A stretch of 44,385 bases of DNA from CAZVUW01 sp964629825 (GTDB lineage Bacteria; Actinomycetota; Nitriliruptoria; Euzebyales; Egibacteraceae). The position numbers and the translations under genes are program-made. Below, in pieces: positions 32,442 through 40,988 of this stretch. The notes below the pieces were generated by a model, which searched no databases, was not told the origin of the DNA, and saw only the letters and a program-made list of their open reading frames with translations. The stretch spans positions 1-44,385 of the forward strand of contig CAZVUW010000014.1 of NCBI GenBank assembly GCA_964629825.1, read 5' to 3'. The first letter of the stretch is position 1. Every line of letters starts with the position of its first letter.

Positions 32442-33605
32442 TCATCCGCTGAACGCCGTCCACAGCACGGGCGGGACGACGGCCAGCACGAAGGCCGGCA
32501 GCGTCAGCAGGGTTGTGGGGAAGAGCAGCTGCAGCTGGACGCGCTCGGCGGCGGCCTCACCCGCGGCCAGACGATCCGCTCGCAGATCCGCCGCAAGACG
32601 CCGCAGCGCCGGGGCGACCGGCGCGCCCCAGCGGGCCGTGGCGGCCAGCACGGAACCGATCCGCTCCAGCCCGCCACCGTCGAAGGCCTCGCCGACCGAC
32701 CAGCCACTCGACAGGCGTCGCGCCGCGTCAGCCAGCGGCGCCCGCGCTGCCGGCGGCCCTAGCGCCGCGACCTCCGTGACCGCCGCGACAGGTGGGAGAC
32801 CCGCCCCCAAGGCGACCGCCAGCAGCTCGGCCGTCTCGGGGGTGCCTCCGCCGGACAGGTCCACGACCGCCGACCGACGTCTACGAAGACCCCATGCCGC
32901 CGCCCCAACACCCGCCACAGCTCCCACACCCGCGCCTGCGCCAGCTCCGAGGATCACCGCCACGGGCACAGCCATCGCCAAGGCACGGACGGGATCGCGA
33001 CTGCCGGGCGGACCGAGCAGCGGGTCCACCGCATCGGGCGCCTTCTCCACCGCGGCCACGATGCGGCGGGACATTGCTCGCGCGACGAGCATCAACCCCA
33101 GCGCGATCGCCGCCGTCACCGCTCCAACCGGCTGCGCGTAGAAGCGGAGCACCGTCGGGTCCAGCAGGACCAGCAGCACCCACACGACCACCGGCAGGGC
33201 GCCGAGCAGCACCGCCGTCCCGCGCGCCTGAGCGGTCCTTGCGGTCAACGAGCGTTGCAGGGCCGCGCTCTCGTCCGCCGCCCTGAGCACCTGTTCCACC
33301 GCATCGGCCGCTCCGGCGCCGGTCCGCTCCGCCACCGCCAAGCCGCGGATGAGCAGGTCGCCCCGCGGGTCGCCCGTGGACACCTGGGCCGCGACCTCGG
33401 CCAGCGACCGGCCCAGCGCCAGGTCCCGCGCGATCGTCGCAAGCGGCCCGGAAGTCGCCACGCCAAGCGCTGCCGCAGGCGCGGCTCCCGCCTCCAGGGC
33501 GGCGCGGATCTCGATCAGGAGATCGAGGTCGAGCCCATCAGGCCGGCGGCGCCGACCCGCCCGGCCCGGTCGGCCCGAACGGAGCACCGCCGCCCTCACG
33601 CCCAT
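32442..33605 (-). CDS. Fused TadB-TadC inner-membrane platform protein
   Basis: 387 residues. I choose the ATG at 33605, which has GGAGG eight bases upstream; GTGs at 33620 and 33599 are alternatives. Two T2SSF-type halves are visible. Half one is a helical bundle (LDLLIEIRAALEAGAAPAAAL ... IRGLAVAERTGAG) followed by TM helices (GALPVVVWVLLVLLDPTVL, AVTAAIALGLMLVA). Half two has a TM pair, then a bundle (TAELLAVALGAGLPPVAAV ... ATARWGAPVAPAL) and a final TM (LFPTTLLTLPAFVLAVVPP). Tad systems normally encode TadB and TadC separately, so this is a fusion. It converts ATPase action into pilin movement. Confidence 0.85.
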   Translation of the reverse strand: MGVRAAVLRSGRPGRAGRRRRPDGLDLDLLIEIRAALEAGAAPAAALGVATSGPLATIARDLALGRSLAEVAAQVSTGDPRGDLLIRGLAVAERTGAGAADAVEQVLRAADESAALQRSLTARTAQARGTAVLLGALPVVVWVLLVLLDPTVLRFYAQPVGAVTAAIALGLMLVARAMSRRIVAAVEKAPDAVDPLLGPPGSRDPVRALAMAVPVAVILGAGAGAGVGAVAGVGAAAWGLRRRRSAVVDLSGGGTPETAELLAVALGAGLPPVAAVTEVAALGPPAARAPLADAARRLSSGWSVGEAFDGGGLERIGSVLAATARWGAPVAPALRRLAADLRADRLAAGEAAAERVQLQLLFPTTLLTLPAFVLAVVPPVLWTAFSG

Positions 33606-34750
33606 GAGGTGCGCCTCCACAGCTCCTTGACCCTGAGCGGGCCGTCACCACCGCGGCGAGTCAGCTCCGAGATCTGCACCAGTCCGCGCCGCCCCTCCGG
33701 CCCCCGGCCGCAGATCACCAGCAGGTCGAGCCCGACCTCGAGCTGCGCCCGGGCCGCCTCCAGCGGCAGCCCGGCCAACAGGGCCATCCCCTCGAGCCGC
33801 ACCAGCGCCTCGTCGGCCGCGCGTGCGTGCACGGTGGTCATGCAGCCCTCGTGACCAGTGGCCAGGGCCTGGAGCACGTCCACCACCTCGACGCCGCGCA
33901 CCTCGCCCACCACGATCCGCTCCGGGCGCATGCGCAACGCCTGACGCACCAGATCCCGCAAGGTGACCTCGCCGGCCGCCTCGGCGTTGGGCGGTCGGGT
34001 CTCGAGTCGGACGACGTGCGGCGTGCGCGGGCGCAGCTCGGCCGCGTCCTCGATGACGATCACCCGCTCATCGGCGCCGACCGCCCCGAGCAGCAGGCTC
34101 AGCAGGGTCGTCTTGCCGGTGCCGGTCCGCCCGCACACGACGATGGCGCGGCGCGCCGACACGGCATCGCGAAGGAGCTGGCCCACATCCTCCGGCACCG
34201 CGTCGGCGGCGGCGAGGTCGTCCCAGGTGAGCGCCACCGGCGCGAACTTGCGGATGGTTACGGTTGGGCCGTGCGGCGCCAGCGGGGGCAGCAGGGCATG
34301 GAGGCGGCTGCCGTCCGACAGCCGAGCGTCGACGTAGGGCCGCGCCCGGTCCAGGCGAAGCCCGAGCGGCCCGATGACCCGCAGCACCGCCGAACGCACC
34401 GCCTCGGCGTCGGGGAAGGTGACGTCGGTGCGCTCCAGACGGCCGGCGCGCTCGACCCAGACCTCGTCCGGGGAGTTCACCAGGACGTCGGTCACGTCGG
34501 GGGCGCGCAGCAGCGCCTCAAGCGGACCCAGGCCACCCAGCTCGTCGGCAAGGCTGCGCACAAGCGAAGCCAGCGCCGTCGGAGCCAGCAGCACCCCCTC
34601 CTGCCGGACCGCCCGGGCGACGGCGGACCGGAGGGCCGCGGTGCGCCGGGGACCGTCGGCACCGGCCGCGGTGACCGCAACCACCAGCGGGTCCTCCGTC
34701 ACGCGGCGGCGCACGCGCTCCAAAGACACCAGGCTCTCGGCCGTCGACAT
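33596..34750 (-). CDS. CpaF/TadA-type pilus ATPase
   Basis: 384 residues from the ATG at 34750 (GGGGGAG upstream); a longer frame to 34786 lacks support. It has the T2SSE pattern: SLADELGGLGPLEALLRAPDVTDVLVNSPDEVWVE, Walker A VCGRTGTGKTT, Asp box VIEDAAEL, Walker B PERIVVGEVRGVEVVD, and His box TGHEGCMTTVHA. It is a cytoplasmic hexameric motor for Tad pilus assembly. It overlaps the TadB-TadC gene. Confidence 0.95.
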   Translation of the reverse strand: MSTAESLVSLERVRRRVTEDPLVVAVTAAGADGPRRTAALRSAVARAVRQEGVLLAPTALASLVRSLADELGGLGPLEALLRAPDVTDVLVNSPDEVWVERAGRLERTDVTFPDAEAVRSAVLRVIGPLGLRLDRARPYVDARLSDGSRLHALLPPLAPHGPTVTIRKFAPVALTWDDLAAADAVPEDVGQLLRDAVSARRAIVVCGRTGTGKTTLLSLLLGAVGADERVIVIEDAAELRPRTPHVVRLETRPPNAEAAGEVTLRDLVRQALRMRPERIVVGEVRGVEVVDVLQALATGHEGCMTTVHARAADEALVRLEGMALLAGLPLEAARAQLEVGLDLLVICGRGPEGRRGLVQISELTRRGGDGPLRVKELWRRTSWA

Positions 34751-34869
34751 GACGCTCCCCCCGGGTGCCGTCCCCCTCGGCGGCACCGACCTGATCCGAA
34801 CCTAGGGGGAAGCGGAAGACGACCGGCCAGATCGGCAGGCGAACCTGGGGATAGCCGCGAAAGCGCAGG

Positions 34870-35784
34870 TCAGAGCGCCCTTCGCGCAGCGAGCGCGTGC
34901 ACCGCGGCGGACCGGAGCAGCTCCAGCCACCTGCCCGGCAGCGCCGAAGGAACGAGGCCCGCCGACCCGGCCCGCGCCACCCTGGCAGACGCTGGCAGCC
35001 ACCCCGCCGGCGGCCGTTCCAGCAGCGCGGTCACCGAGCTCCGGTCCAGCGGGCCGCCGCCGTTGACGATCAGCGTCCCGGGAAGGGAGCGCGCCGCCGC
35101 GAGGTGCACATCGGGACGTCCGCACAGGATGTCCGCCTCGGCGGCGTCGCAACGCCGGTCCAGCACCACGGCATCAAACGGCCAACTCCTCACGGCCGCC
35201 GTCGGTAGAGCGCCCCCTCCCAGGGCCCACAGCGCCGGCAAGCCCGGGACGGACCGCGCGAGCTGGGTCACCTCACCCGCCGCGGCCGCCGGCTCGAGCA
35301 GGGCGAGCTCGGCTGCACCCGGCCCTCGCCACGGGTCGCAGCGGCACAGCCGCAGCAGATCCTCGTCGCCGACCACCACCACCCGCCGACCCGACCAGGC
35401 CAGCAGCCCTCCCAGCGCGAGGGCCAGCGTGGACGTGCCGGCCCCACCGGCCACCCCGGCGAGCCCGACCACGGCCGGCCCGCCCGACGGCGCCGCCGCC
35501 GATCCGAGCCGCGCCGGGATCTCCATCAGCCGAGTCCGGTCCTCGGGCCAGGCGATCACATCGACCGCGCCCGCCTGGATGGCGGATCGCACCTCGGCGA
35601 TAGCCGGGCTCCCCTCGACAACCACGACCGAAGGCAGGCCCGGCAGCACACGGCCCGCTAGCACGAGCGCCGGTCGCAGTGGACCGTCCAGGCCCACCAC
35701 CTGCCAGCCGGCGGTCTCCACCCAGGCGGCGACCTCCGCCCCAAGCGGGTCGGCCAGGACGACGGCGACCGGCAGGTCCTGCAC
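34870..35784 (-). CDS. CpaE/Ssd-like septum-site protein (Rv3660c-type)
   Basis: 304 residues from a GTG at 35784 with AGGGGCGA upstream; the longer frame to 35886 is less likely. An N-terminal receiver-like half (about 1-110) is followed by a MinD/ParA-like half. Its deviant Walker motif GVAGGAGTSTLALALGG lacks the P-loop lysines, as is known for Rv3660c relatives (GGAGAS). It opens the Tad operon, as in many actinobacteria, and may place the pilus machine. It is divergent from the HAD gene. Confidence 0.85.
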   Translation of the reverse strand: MQDLPVAVVLADPLGAEVAAWVETAGWQVVGLDGPLRPALVLAGRVLPGLPSVVVVEGSPAIAEVRSAIQAGAVDVIAWPEDRTRLMEIPARLGSAAAPSGGPAVVGLAGVAGGAGTSTLALALGGLLAWSGRRVVVVGDEDLLRLCRCDPWRGPGAAELALLEPAAAAGEVTQLARSVPGLPALWALGGGALPTAAVRSWPFDAVVLDRRCDAAEADILCGRPDVHLAAARSLPGTLIVNGGGPLDRSSVTALLERPPAGWLPASARVARAGSAGLVPSALPGRWLELLRSAAVHALAARRAL

Positions 35785-35909
35785 TGCTCGCCCCTTGGAT
35801 GTCAGTGGCTCGAACCTAGGACTCGGCCCGCCGACGGACGATGCGGACCTGTGGACATCCGGGAAGATCCCGATGCGGCCCGTCACAGGCGCCCTCTAGG
35901 CTGGGCTGC

Positions 35910-36794
35910 ATGAGCGCAGACGGCTCGGCGGTCGAGCGCAAGGCCGCAACCTCCGACTCTGCGCGGCGCCAGGCCGCGTCCTCCGAATCTGCCCGCCGCC
36001 AGGCCGCGTTCTTCGACCTCGACAAGACGGTCATCGCGAAGTCCTCGACCCTTGCCTTCAGCCGCGGTCTGTACAAGGAGGGGCTGATCTCGCCGGCCGT
36101 GGCGCTGAAGGGCGCATACGCCCAGCTCGTCTACCAGCTGCTGGGCGCCAACGAGGACCGCATGGAGCGATCACGTGCGACGCTCCTGGCAGTCACCAAG
36201 GGCTGGGAGGCCGAGCGCGTCCAGCGCCTGGTGCGCGAGACGCTTCAGGAGGTCATCGACCCCCTCGTCTACGCCGAGGCGCTGGAGCTGTTCGACGAGC
36301 ACCGGCGAGCCGGCCACGACCTCTACCTGGTCTCGTCGTCGGGCATCGAGATCGTCAAGCCCCTCGCCGAGTACCTCGGCGTCCCCCGGGTCATCGCGAC
36401 GATCGCGGGCGTCGACGAGGAGGGCCGCTACGACGGCACCCTCGACTTCTACTGCTACGCCGAGGCCAAGGCCGAGGCCATCCAGGCTGAGGCCGCCGAG
36501 CGCAACATCGATCTGGACGCCAGCTACGCGTACTCGGACTCCATCACGGACGTGCCGATGCTCGAGGCCGTCGGCAACCCGATCGCGGTCAACCCCGACC
36601 GCGAGCTGAGGGAGCACGCGCTGGAGCACGGCTGGGAGATCAAGGACTTCCGCCGTCCCGTCGCCGTGCGGAGCAGGCTCAGCCAGGTGCCGAAGCCACC
36701 GGTCGAGGTGGTCGCGGGCGCGGGCGCCCTGGGCGTGGCCGGGCTGGCGGCATGGCGCTTCTACCAGCGCCGACAGACGACCCCGGTGCGCTAG
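35910..36794 (+). CDS. HAD-IB family phosphatase (Rv3661-type, SerB-like)
   Basis: 294 residues from the ATG at 35910. Motif I is FFDLDKTVIAKSS (D36, D38), motif II YLVSSSGIEIVKPLAEYLGV, and motif III/IV YAYSDSITDVPMLEAVGNPIAVNPD. A hydrophobic C-terminal stretch (VVAGAGALGVAGLAAWRF) may touch the membrane. The divergent arrangement with the Ssd-like gene is conserved in actinobacteria (Rv3660c/Rv3661). The substrate is unknown; family members include phosphoserine and lysophosphatidate phosphatases. The N-terminus contains a tandem 10-residue repeat, SxSARRQAA[SF]. Confidence 0.9.
   Translation: MSADGSAVERKAATSDSARRQAASSESARRQAAFFDLDKTVIAKSSTLAFSRGLYKEGLISPAVALKGAYAQLVYQLLGANEDRMERSRATLLAVTKGWEAERVQRLVRETLQEVIDPLVYAEALELFDEHRRAGHDLYLVSSSGIEIVKPLAEYLGVPRVIATIAGVDEEGRYDGTLDFYCYAEAKAEAIQAEAAERNIDLDASYAYSDSITDVPMLEAVGNPIAVNPDRELREHALEHGWEIKDFRRPVAVRSRLSQVPKPPVEVVAGAGALGVAGLAAWRFYQRRQTTPVR
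35951..36010 (+). repeat. 30-bp tandem duplication in the HAD gene's 5' end
   Basis: Two 30-base units (35951-35980, 35981-36010) differ at about four positions and encode SDSARRQAAS and SESARRQAAF, so the strand before motif I is duplicated. Confidence 0.7.
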
Positions 36795-36816
36795 GGAGCG
36801 CGCATCGGGCGGCGGC

Positions 36817-37167
36817 TCAGTAGTAGTCGCGCTGGTAGCGGATCGCGCCGTTGGAGTCCAGCTCGATCCACGTGGAGCGCGGCAGCGCCTTCCAGCGACG
36901 CCCGCCCGCGTCGTAGCTGATCGTCCACTCGACGGCGACGGTGTCACCGTCCTCGGACTCGAGAAGGCGCGTGGTCGCGATCTCGATGTTCTCCCGCGCC
37001 TGCAGCCAGGACGACAGGTAGGACTGGATCAGCAGATTGGTCTCGTGCGGCGGGTTCTGCGGCTCCAGCCACACCGCATCAGGGGCGTACAGGTCGACTA
37101 GGGCCTCGACGTCGGCGCGAGCCATCGCCGCGCTGAGCTCCTCCCACCGATCGCGTGCGCGACCCAT
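36817..37167 (-). CDS. NTF2-like (SnoaL-type) protein
   Basis: 116 residues from an ATG with GGAGGCGAG upstream; the longer frame to 37227 is rejected on this basis. It has the compact NTF2 pattern: ALVDLYAPDAVWLEPQNP, a middle helix, TVAVEWTISYDAGGRRW, and STWIELDSNGAIRYQRDYY. Such proteins are small-molecule binding cones or enzymes; no catalytic set is clear enough to assign a reaction. It converges with the HAD gene, 22 bases apart. Confidence 0.82.
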   Translation of the reverse strand: MGRARDRWEELSAAMARADVEALVDLYAPDAVWLEPQNPPHETNLLIQSYLSSWLQARENIEIATTRLLESEDGDTVAVEWTISYDAGGRRWKALPRSTWIELDSNGAIRYQRDYY

Positions 37168-37303
37168 CTCGCCTCCTGCGGTTTGCACCGGTGCACGCGG
37201 CAGCCGGCCTGCGCGAGAGCGCAGCAAACTACCCGATGGCGGCTAACTCTAGCGGGCAGCGCCGAGGCCGGGAAATCCGTCGCTCGCCGAGCGCCGACGC
37301 CGC

Positions 37304-37789
37304 CTACAGGTACTGGCCGGGCGAGGCCCCGCGCGGACGCTCCTCCTCGGAGGGGCCGGGATGCCCCGCACCGGTCGGCAGACCACGTCGGGCCATCTGC
37401 TCGAGCTGAGCGCGCGCCGCCATCTGCTGGTTCATGATCGCGGCCTGGATCCCCTGGAACAGCCCCTCCAGCCAGCCGATCAGCTGGGCCTGGGCGACGC
37501 GGATCTCGGACTCCGTGGGGGTGTTGTCGTCGAAGGGCAGGGCGAGCGTCTCGAGCTCCTGCGACAGGTCGGCGTTGAGGACGCTCTTCAGCTCGTTGAC
37601 CGCGCGGTCGTGGACGATCCGCAGCCGGTCGCGCCCCGCAGCGTCCATGTCCGCACGGCGGACCTCCTCCTGCATCTCGCGCAGCATCAGCGCGATGCGC
37701 ATGAGCTTGCCCGGCTCCGTGATGGCCGGCTCGGGCTGCTCCCGGTCGTCCTCGACGACCTCGAGCTCGTCCTTCTTGGCGTCTGACAT
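37304..37789 (-). CDS. bpa: Bacterial proteasome activator Bpa (DUF2587)
   Basis: 161 residues. It has the four-helix DUF2587 core (KLMRIALMLREMQEEVRRA ... LRIVHDRAVNELKSVL ... ESEIRVAQAQLIGWLEGLFQGIQAAI). The C-terminal GQYL inserts into the 20S proteasome to open its gate, as shown for the mycobacterial protein. Bpa forms an ATP-independent ring and feeds unfolded proteins to the proteasome. This implies a proteasome elsewhere in the genome. Confidence 0.95.
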   Translation of the reverse strand: MSDAKKDELEVVEDDREQPEPAITEPGKLMRIALMLREMQEEVRRADMDAAGRDRLRIVHDRAVNELKSVLNADLSQELETLALPFDDNTPTESEIRVAQAQLIGWLEGLFQGIQAAIMNQQMAARAQLEQMARRGLPTGAGHPGPSEEERPRGASPGQYL

Positions 37790-37831
37790 ATGTGGGTCTC
37801 CGTAGGCGGGGCGACAACCCTACTCAGTGGT

Positions 37832-38692
37832 TCAGAACAGCGCTGCCGCAAGCTTCGGCCGGGCGCGACGCACCAGGTCGCTGTCGTCGCCGAGGACGGC
37901 GAAGACGGCCAGCAGCCCCTCGCGCGCAGCGTCGCGGTGCGCGGGGTCGCGGACAGCCGTGAGGAGGTGATCGATGGCCTCCTCGTGCTCGCCGCGCGCC
38001 GCCAGCACCGAGCCGAGCTGCAGCGCGGCGGAGGTGTCCCCCTGCCCCGCAGCGGTCCGAAGCGCGTCGAGGTCCACATCCTCAGGCTGGGCGGCGAGGG
38101 CCAAGCGGGCGAGCAGCATGCGGACGTCGTCGTCCTTGGACGGGAGCCGCCCGAGCAGGCTGCGGGCCTCGTCGACGTCTCCGCGGTCGATCAGCAGACG
38201 GGAGAGGTCGAGGATCGCGCGGCGGTGGTCAGGGTCGGCCTCCAGGGCGCGCCGCAGCAGGCCCTCGCGGGCGCCGTCGTCGCCGGCGGCGGCCTGGGCG
38301 ACCAGCCGGTCGGCCTCGGTGGGCACGATGCGGGCGAAGAACTGCGCGACCGCGGCCTCGGGCAGAACACCGGTGAACTCGGCTGCGACACGGCCGTCGC
38401 GGAAGGCCTTCACGGCCGGGATGCCGCGGATGCCATAGCGCTGCGCGATGGCCGGCGCCTCGTCCACGTTCAGCTTCACCACACGGACGTCCTCGGCGTG
38501 CCGGGCGGCGACGCGCTCGAGGATCGGCGACAGCTGGTGGCACGGACCGCACCAGGGAGCCCAGAAGTCGACCACCACGGGCTGGGTGCGGCTGGCCTCG
38601 ATGACCTCGCTGTCAAAGGTGGCTGCGGTCACGTCGGTCACAATGGGGCCCGCGTCCGCGGGCGCGCTGCCAAAGCTGCTTGTGTTCGTCAT
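37832..38692 (-). CDS. Thioredoxin-TPR protein (YbbN/CnoX-like)
   Basis: 286 residues from the ATG at 38692 with GGAG upstream. A thioredoxin fold (about 17-125) has the redox-active WCGPC at 47-51 and the cis-Pro loop GIRGIPAVKAF. Helical TPR-like repeats follow to the end (LSRLLIDRGDVDEARSLLGRL, LGSVLAARGEHEEAIDHLL). E. coli CnoX, the relative, is a holdase working with chaperonin; it lacks the full CxxC, whereas this protein keeps it. Confidence 0.92.
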   Translation of the reverse strand: MTNTSSFGSAPADAGPIVTDVTAATFDSEVIEASRTQPVVVDFWAPWCGPCHQLSPILERVAARHAEDVRVVKLNVDEAPAIAQRYGIRGIPAVKAFRDGRVAAEFTGVLPEAAVAQFFARIVPTEADRLVAQAAAGDDGAREGLLRRALEADPDHRRAILDLSRLLIDRGDVDEARSLLGRLPSKDDDVRMLLARLALAAQPEDVDLDALRTAAGQGDTSAALQLGSVLAARGEHEEAIDHLLTAVRDPAHRDAAREGLLAVFAVLGDDSDLVRRARPKLAAALF

Positions 38693-38778
38693 GCACACTC
38701 CAACAGGGCTGCCAAGCGCCATGTTCCCCGGCACGAGACCGGCGTACGCTTCGCGGCCGCCTAGCAGCGAGGAGGGCC

Positions 38779-39180
38779 GTGGACCGCGAGACGCTCGAGA
38801 AGAACCGCTCCCCCTTCGACGACCTCATCGGCGCCGAGGTGGTCGAGGCGTCTGGAGAGCGCTGCGTGGTGGAGCTCCCGGTCACCCCGAGCCACCACCA
38901 GCCCTTTGGGATCGTCCACGGAGGCGTGTACGCCACCCTGGTCGAGACCGCCACCAGCGTCGGCGCGAGCCTGTGGCTGGACGGAGACAGCATCGCGGTG
39001 GGGATCGGCAACTCCACAGAGTTCCTCCGCAGCGTCAGCGAGGGGCGGCTGACGTGCACCGCCACACCGATCCAGCAGGGGCGGCGGCTGCAGCTGTGGT
39101 GCGCCGAGATCGTCGACCAGGACGGGCGGCTGGTCGCACACGGCAAGGTGCGGCTGCTGAACCGGCAGGTGGGCGAGTAG
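38779..39180 (+). CDS. PaaI-type hotdog thioesterase
   Basis: 133 residues from a GTG after GAGGAGGG. It has the hotdog signature QPFGIVHGGVYATLVETATSVGA, with the conserved HGG and catalytic Glu region, then LRSVSEGRLTCTATPIQQGRRLQLW. It hydrolyses acyl- or aryl-CoA thioesters; the exact substrate cannot be read. It is divergent from the thioredoxin gene. Confidence 0.92.
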   Translation: MDRETLEKNRSPFDDLIGAEVVEASGERCVVELPVTPSHHQPFGIVHGGVYATLVETATSVGASLWLDGDSIAVGIGNSTEFLRSVSEGRLTCTATPIQQGRRLQLWCAEIVDQDGRLVAHGKVRLLNRQVGE

Positions 39181-39216
39181 GTCATCCCTGCGCCGCGCGG
39201 TCCCGGATCGGGCCGC

Positions 39217-40077
39217 TCAGCCCTCCTGCTGGCTGCGCAGGAAGCGCTCGATCTCGGCCGCCAGCGCCTCCCCGCTGGGCAGGCGCTCGATGTCACCGCC
39301 GGCGTCCACATGAGCCTCTAGGGCGCTGATCATCTCCAGCGCCTCGGGGTGCTCGGCGACGGCCTGGTCGACCTGGCGGGCGTGCAGCTTGGCGGCGGCC
39401 TGGAGCTCCTGGGTGTCGACCTCTACGCCGACGGCCGCGGCGACCGTCTGCACCAGCGCCAGCGCCGCGCCGGGGGCTGGCGAGCCGGCGATGTAGTGCG
39501 GGACCTCGGCCCACAGCCCGACGGCAGGGATGCCGATCTCGCCTAGGAGCACCTGGAGCGCCGTCGAGGCTCCGACGGGGCCGTTGTAGCCGGCGATCTC
39601 GGCCGCCTCGGGGATGAGGTCTCCGGCCACCATGTTGGCGGCGCGGACGATCGAGATCGGCCGGGTGTGCGGGACGGCCGCCGGATAGGCGCCGAGCGCG
39701 ATCACGGACTCCACGCCGAGGTCGGCGCAGGTGCGCGCCACCGTGCGGGAGAACTCGACCCAGCGCATGTCGGGCTCGGGTCCAAGCAACAGCAGGACGT
39801 CGTGGGGCCCGTCGACGGTTGCGGCGCACAGCTCGATCTGCGGCCAGTCGAGGCGTCGGATCCGACCGGAGTCGACCACGGCGCTGGGCCGACGGGCGCG
39901 GAAGTCGATCAGGGCATCGGCGTCGAACGTCGCCACCACCTCGGACTGCCAGCGGTGGCGCAGGAACATGCCCGCGGTCGACGCCACCGCGCCCGCGTCG
40001 ACGAACCCGTCCAGCGCGACCAGCAGCACCGGACGGCGCAGCGCGGGTGGCTCGTCGTGCCACGTGATCAACGGCAT
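39217..40077 (-). CDS. PAC2 family protein
   Basis: 286 residues from the ATG at 40077. It has the PAC2 pattern: LVALDGFVDAGAVASTAGMFLR, LLLLGPEPDMRWVEFSRTVARTC, VIALGAYPAAVPHTRPISIV, and GYNGPVGASTALQVLLGEIGIPAVGLWAEVPHYIAGSPAPGAALALV. It is related to archaeal/eukaryotic proteasome assembly chaperones; the bacterial function is not settled. Being close to bpa is suggestive but not in an operon. Confidence 0.93.
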   Translation of the reverse strand: MPLITWHDEPPALRRPVLLVALDGFVDAGAVASTAGMFLRHRWQSEVVATFDADALIDFRARRPSAVVDSGRIRRLDWPQIELCAATVDGPHDVLLLLGPEPDMRWVEFSRTVARTCADLGVESVIALGAYPAAVPHTRPISIVRAANMVAGDLIPEAAEIAGYNGPVGASTALQVLLGEIGIPAVGLWAEVPHYIAGSPAPGAALALVQTVAAAVGVEVDTQELQAAAKLHARQVDQAVAEHPEALEMISALEAHVDAGGDIERLPSGEALAAEIERFLRSQQEG

Positions 40078-40409
40078 CGTTCGATCCCCACCGAGTCGGC
40101 GAAGGCGTCGAGTCAAGGCTAGCGGCCGTAGCGGCGCTTCCGATCAGACTGCCTCCGTCGTCGAGCTGATAGACGAAGTAGAGCTCGTCAGCAGAGTGGT
40201 GGGGACTGCCGACGGGGGCCTGTTGTGATCTCGGGGGTGGCCGGCGACGATGGCGGGGCGCTGGACAGCTCCAGCTGAGCCTCGGGTGCAAGCGCCGATC
40301 CACAGCCGGGCTTCGTCTCCCCGACGGGCGTCCACGGCACCTCCAGCATCAACAGATCGGGCAACCTCTGATGGCCGCCGTCTCTGCGTCTGGGGGTGGG
40401 AGCAGGCTG
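40078..40409. other. Intergenic stretch with no supported gene
   Basis: About 330 bases between the PAC2 gene and the membrane-protein gene, divergent promoters expected. Short frames on both strands lack ribosome binding sites and recognisable sequence. I see no RNA gene or strong hairpin. Confidence 0.4.
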
Positions 40410-40880
40410 ATGCCGAGGAGACTCCTGGCAGGGGCGGTCGTCGTCATCCTCGCCACGTCGCTCGTCCTCGGTACCGCTGCCTGGCTGGGAACCTGGGACC
40501 AGACGCAGAGCGCCGTCACGGGGCTCACGGGGTGGGTTAGCTCCTGGGCCGCCTTCTCCGTCTGGGCCGCGCTCCTGACCGTGCCTGCCGTGCTGCTGCT
40601 CGCTCTGCCGCTGGACCTGGCGACCAGGCGTCTGCCGACGCGGCGCGCCGTGCTCGCCTTCGCAGGCCTCGGCTTCGTCGTCGGTGCGATCGCCGGGTTC
40701 GCTATCGTCGAGAGCGTCGGGCCGGGCTGGCTAGGGGCGATGGTGCTCGGACCGCTAGGTGCCTTGGGCGGGGCGCTCGGAAGGTTGGCCGCCGACCGGC
40801 TGGTGCGCACGGACGGGCTCCTCACCGCCGCCACAGCACTGACCGTGGCGCTGGTCGTGTTGGGAGCGATCGTCGACTAA
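40410..40880 (+). CDS. Small polytopic membrane protein, unknown function
   Basis: 156 residues from the ATG at 40410, which has GGGAG upstream; an in-frame ATG at 40371 adds 13 residues and lacks an RBS. Four or five TM helices are visible: LLAGAVVVILATSLVLG, FSVWAALLTVPAVLLLAL, VLAFAGLGFVVGAIAGFAI, GAMVLGPLGALGGALG and ATALTVALVVLGAI. No family is recognised. Confidence 0.65.
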   Translation: MPRRLLAGAVVVILATSLVLGTAAWLGTWDQTQSAVTGLTGWVSSWAAFSVWAALLTVPAVLLLALPLDLATRRLPTRRAVLAFAGLGFVVGAIAGFAIVESVGPGWLGAMVLGPLGALGGALGRLAADRLVRTDGLLTAATALTVALVVLGAIVD

Positions 40881-40988
40881 CGGCTGATGGTCCGCTACCC
40901 AGCGCCGCGAGGCGGAGTGCAACCGGGAATGGGAGGCGAGCTGCGCCCGGCTGCCCGCGTTGGGCCTTACAGCCCTTAGGTGCAAGCC

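Noticed and set aside
40144..40335. 63-codon minus-strand frame between the PAC2 and membrane-protein genes
   Set aside because: No ribosome binding site and a Ser/Thr-rich low-complexity end; not supported as a gene.
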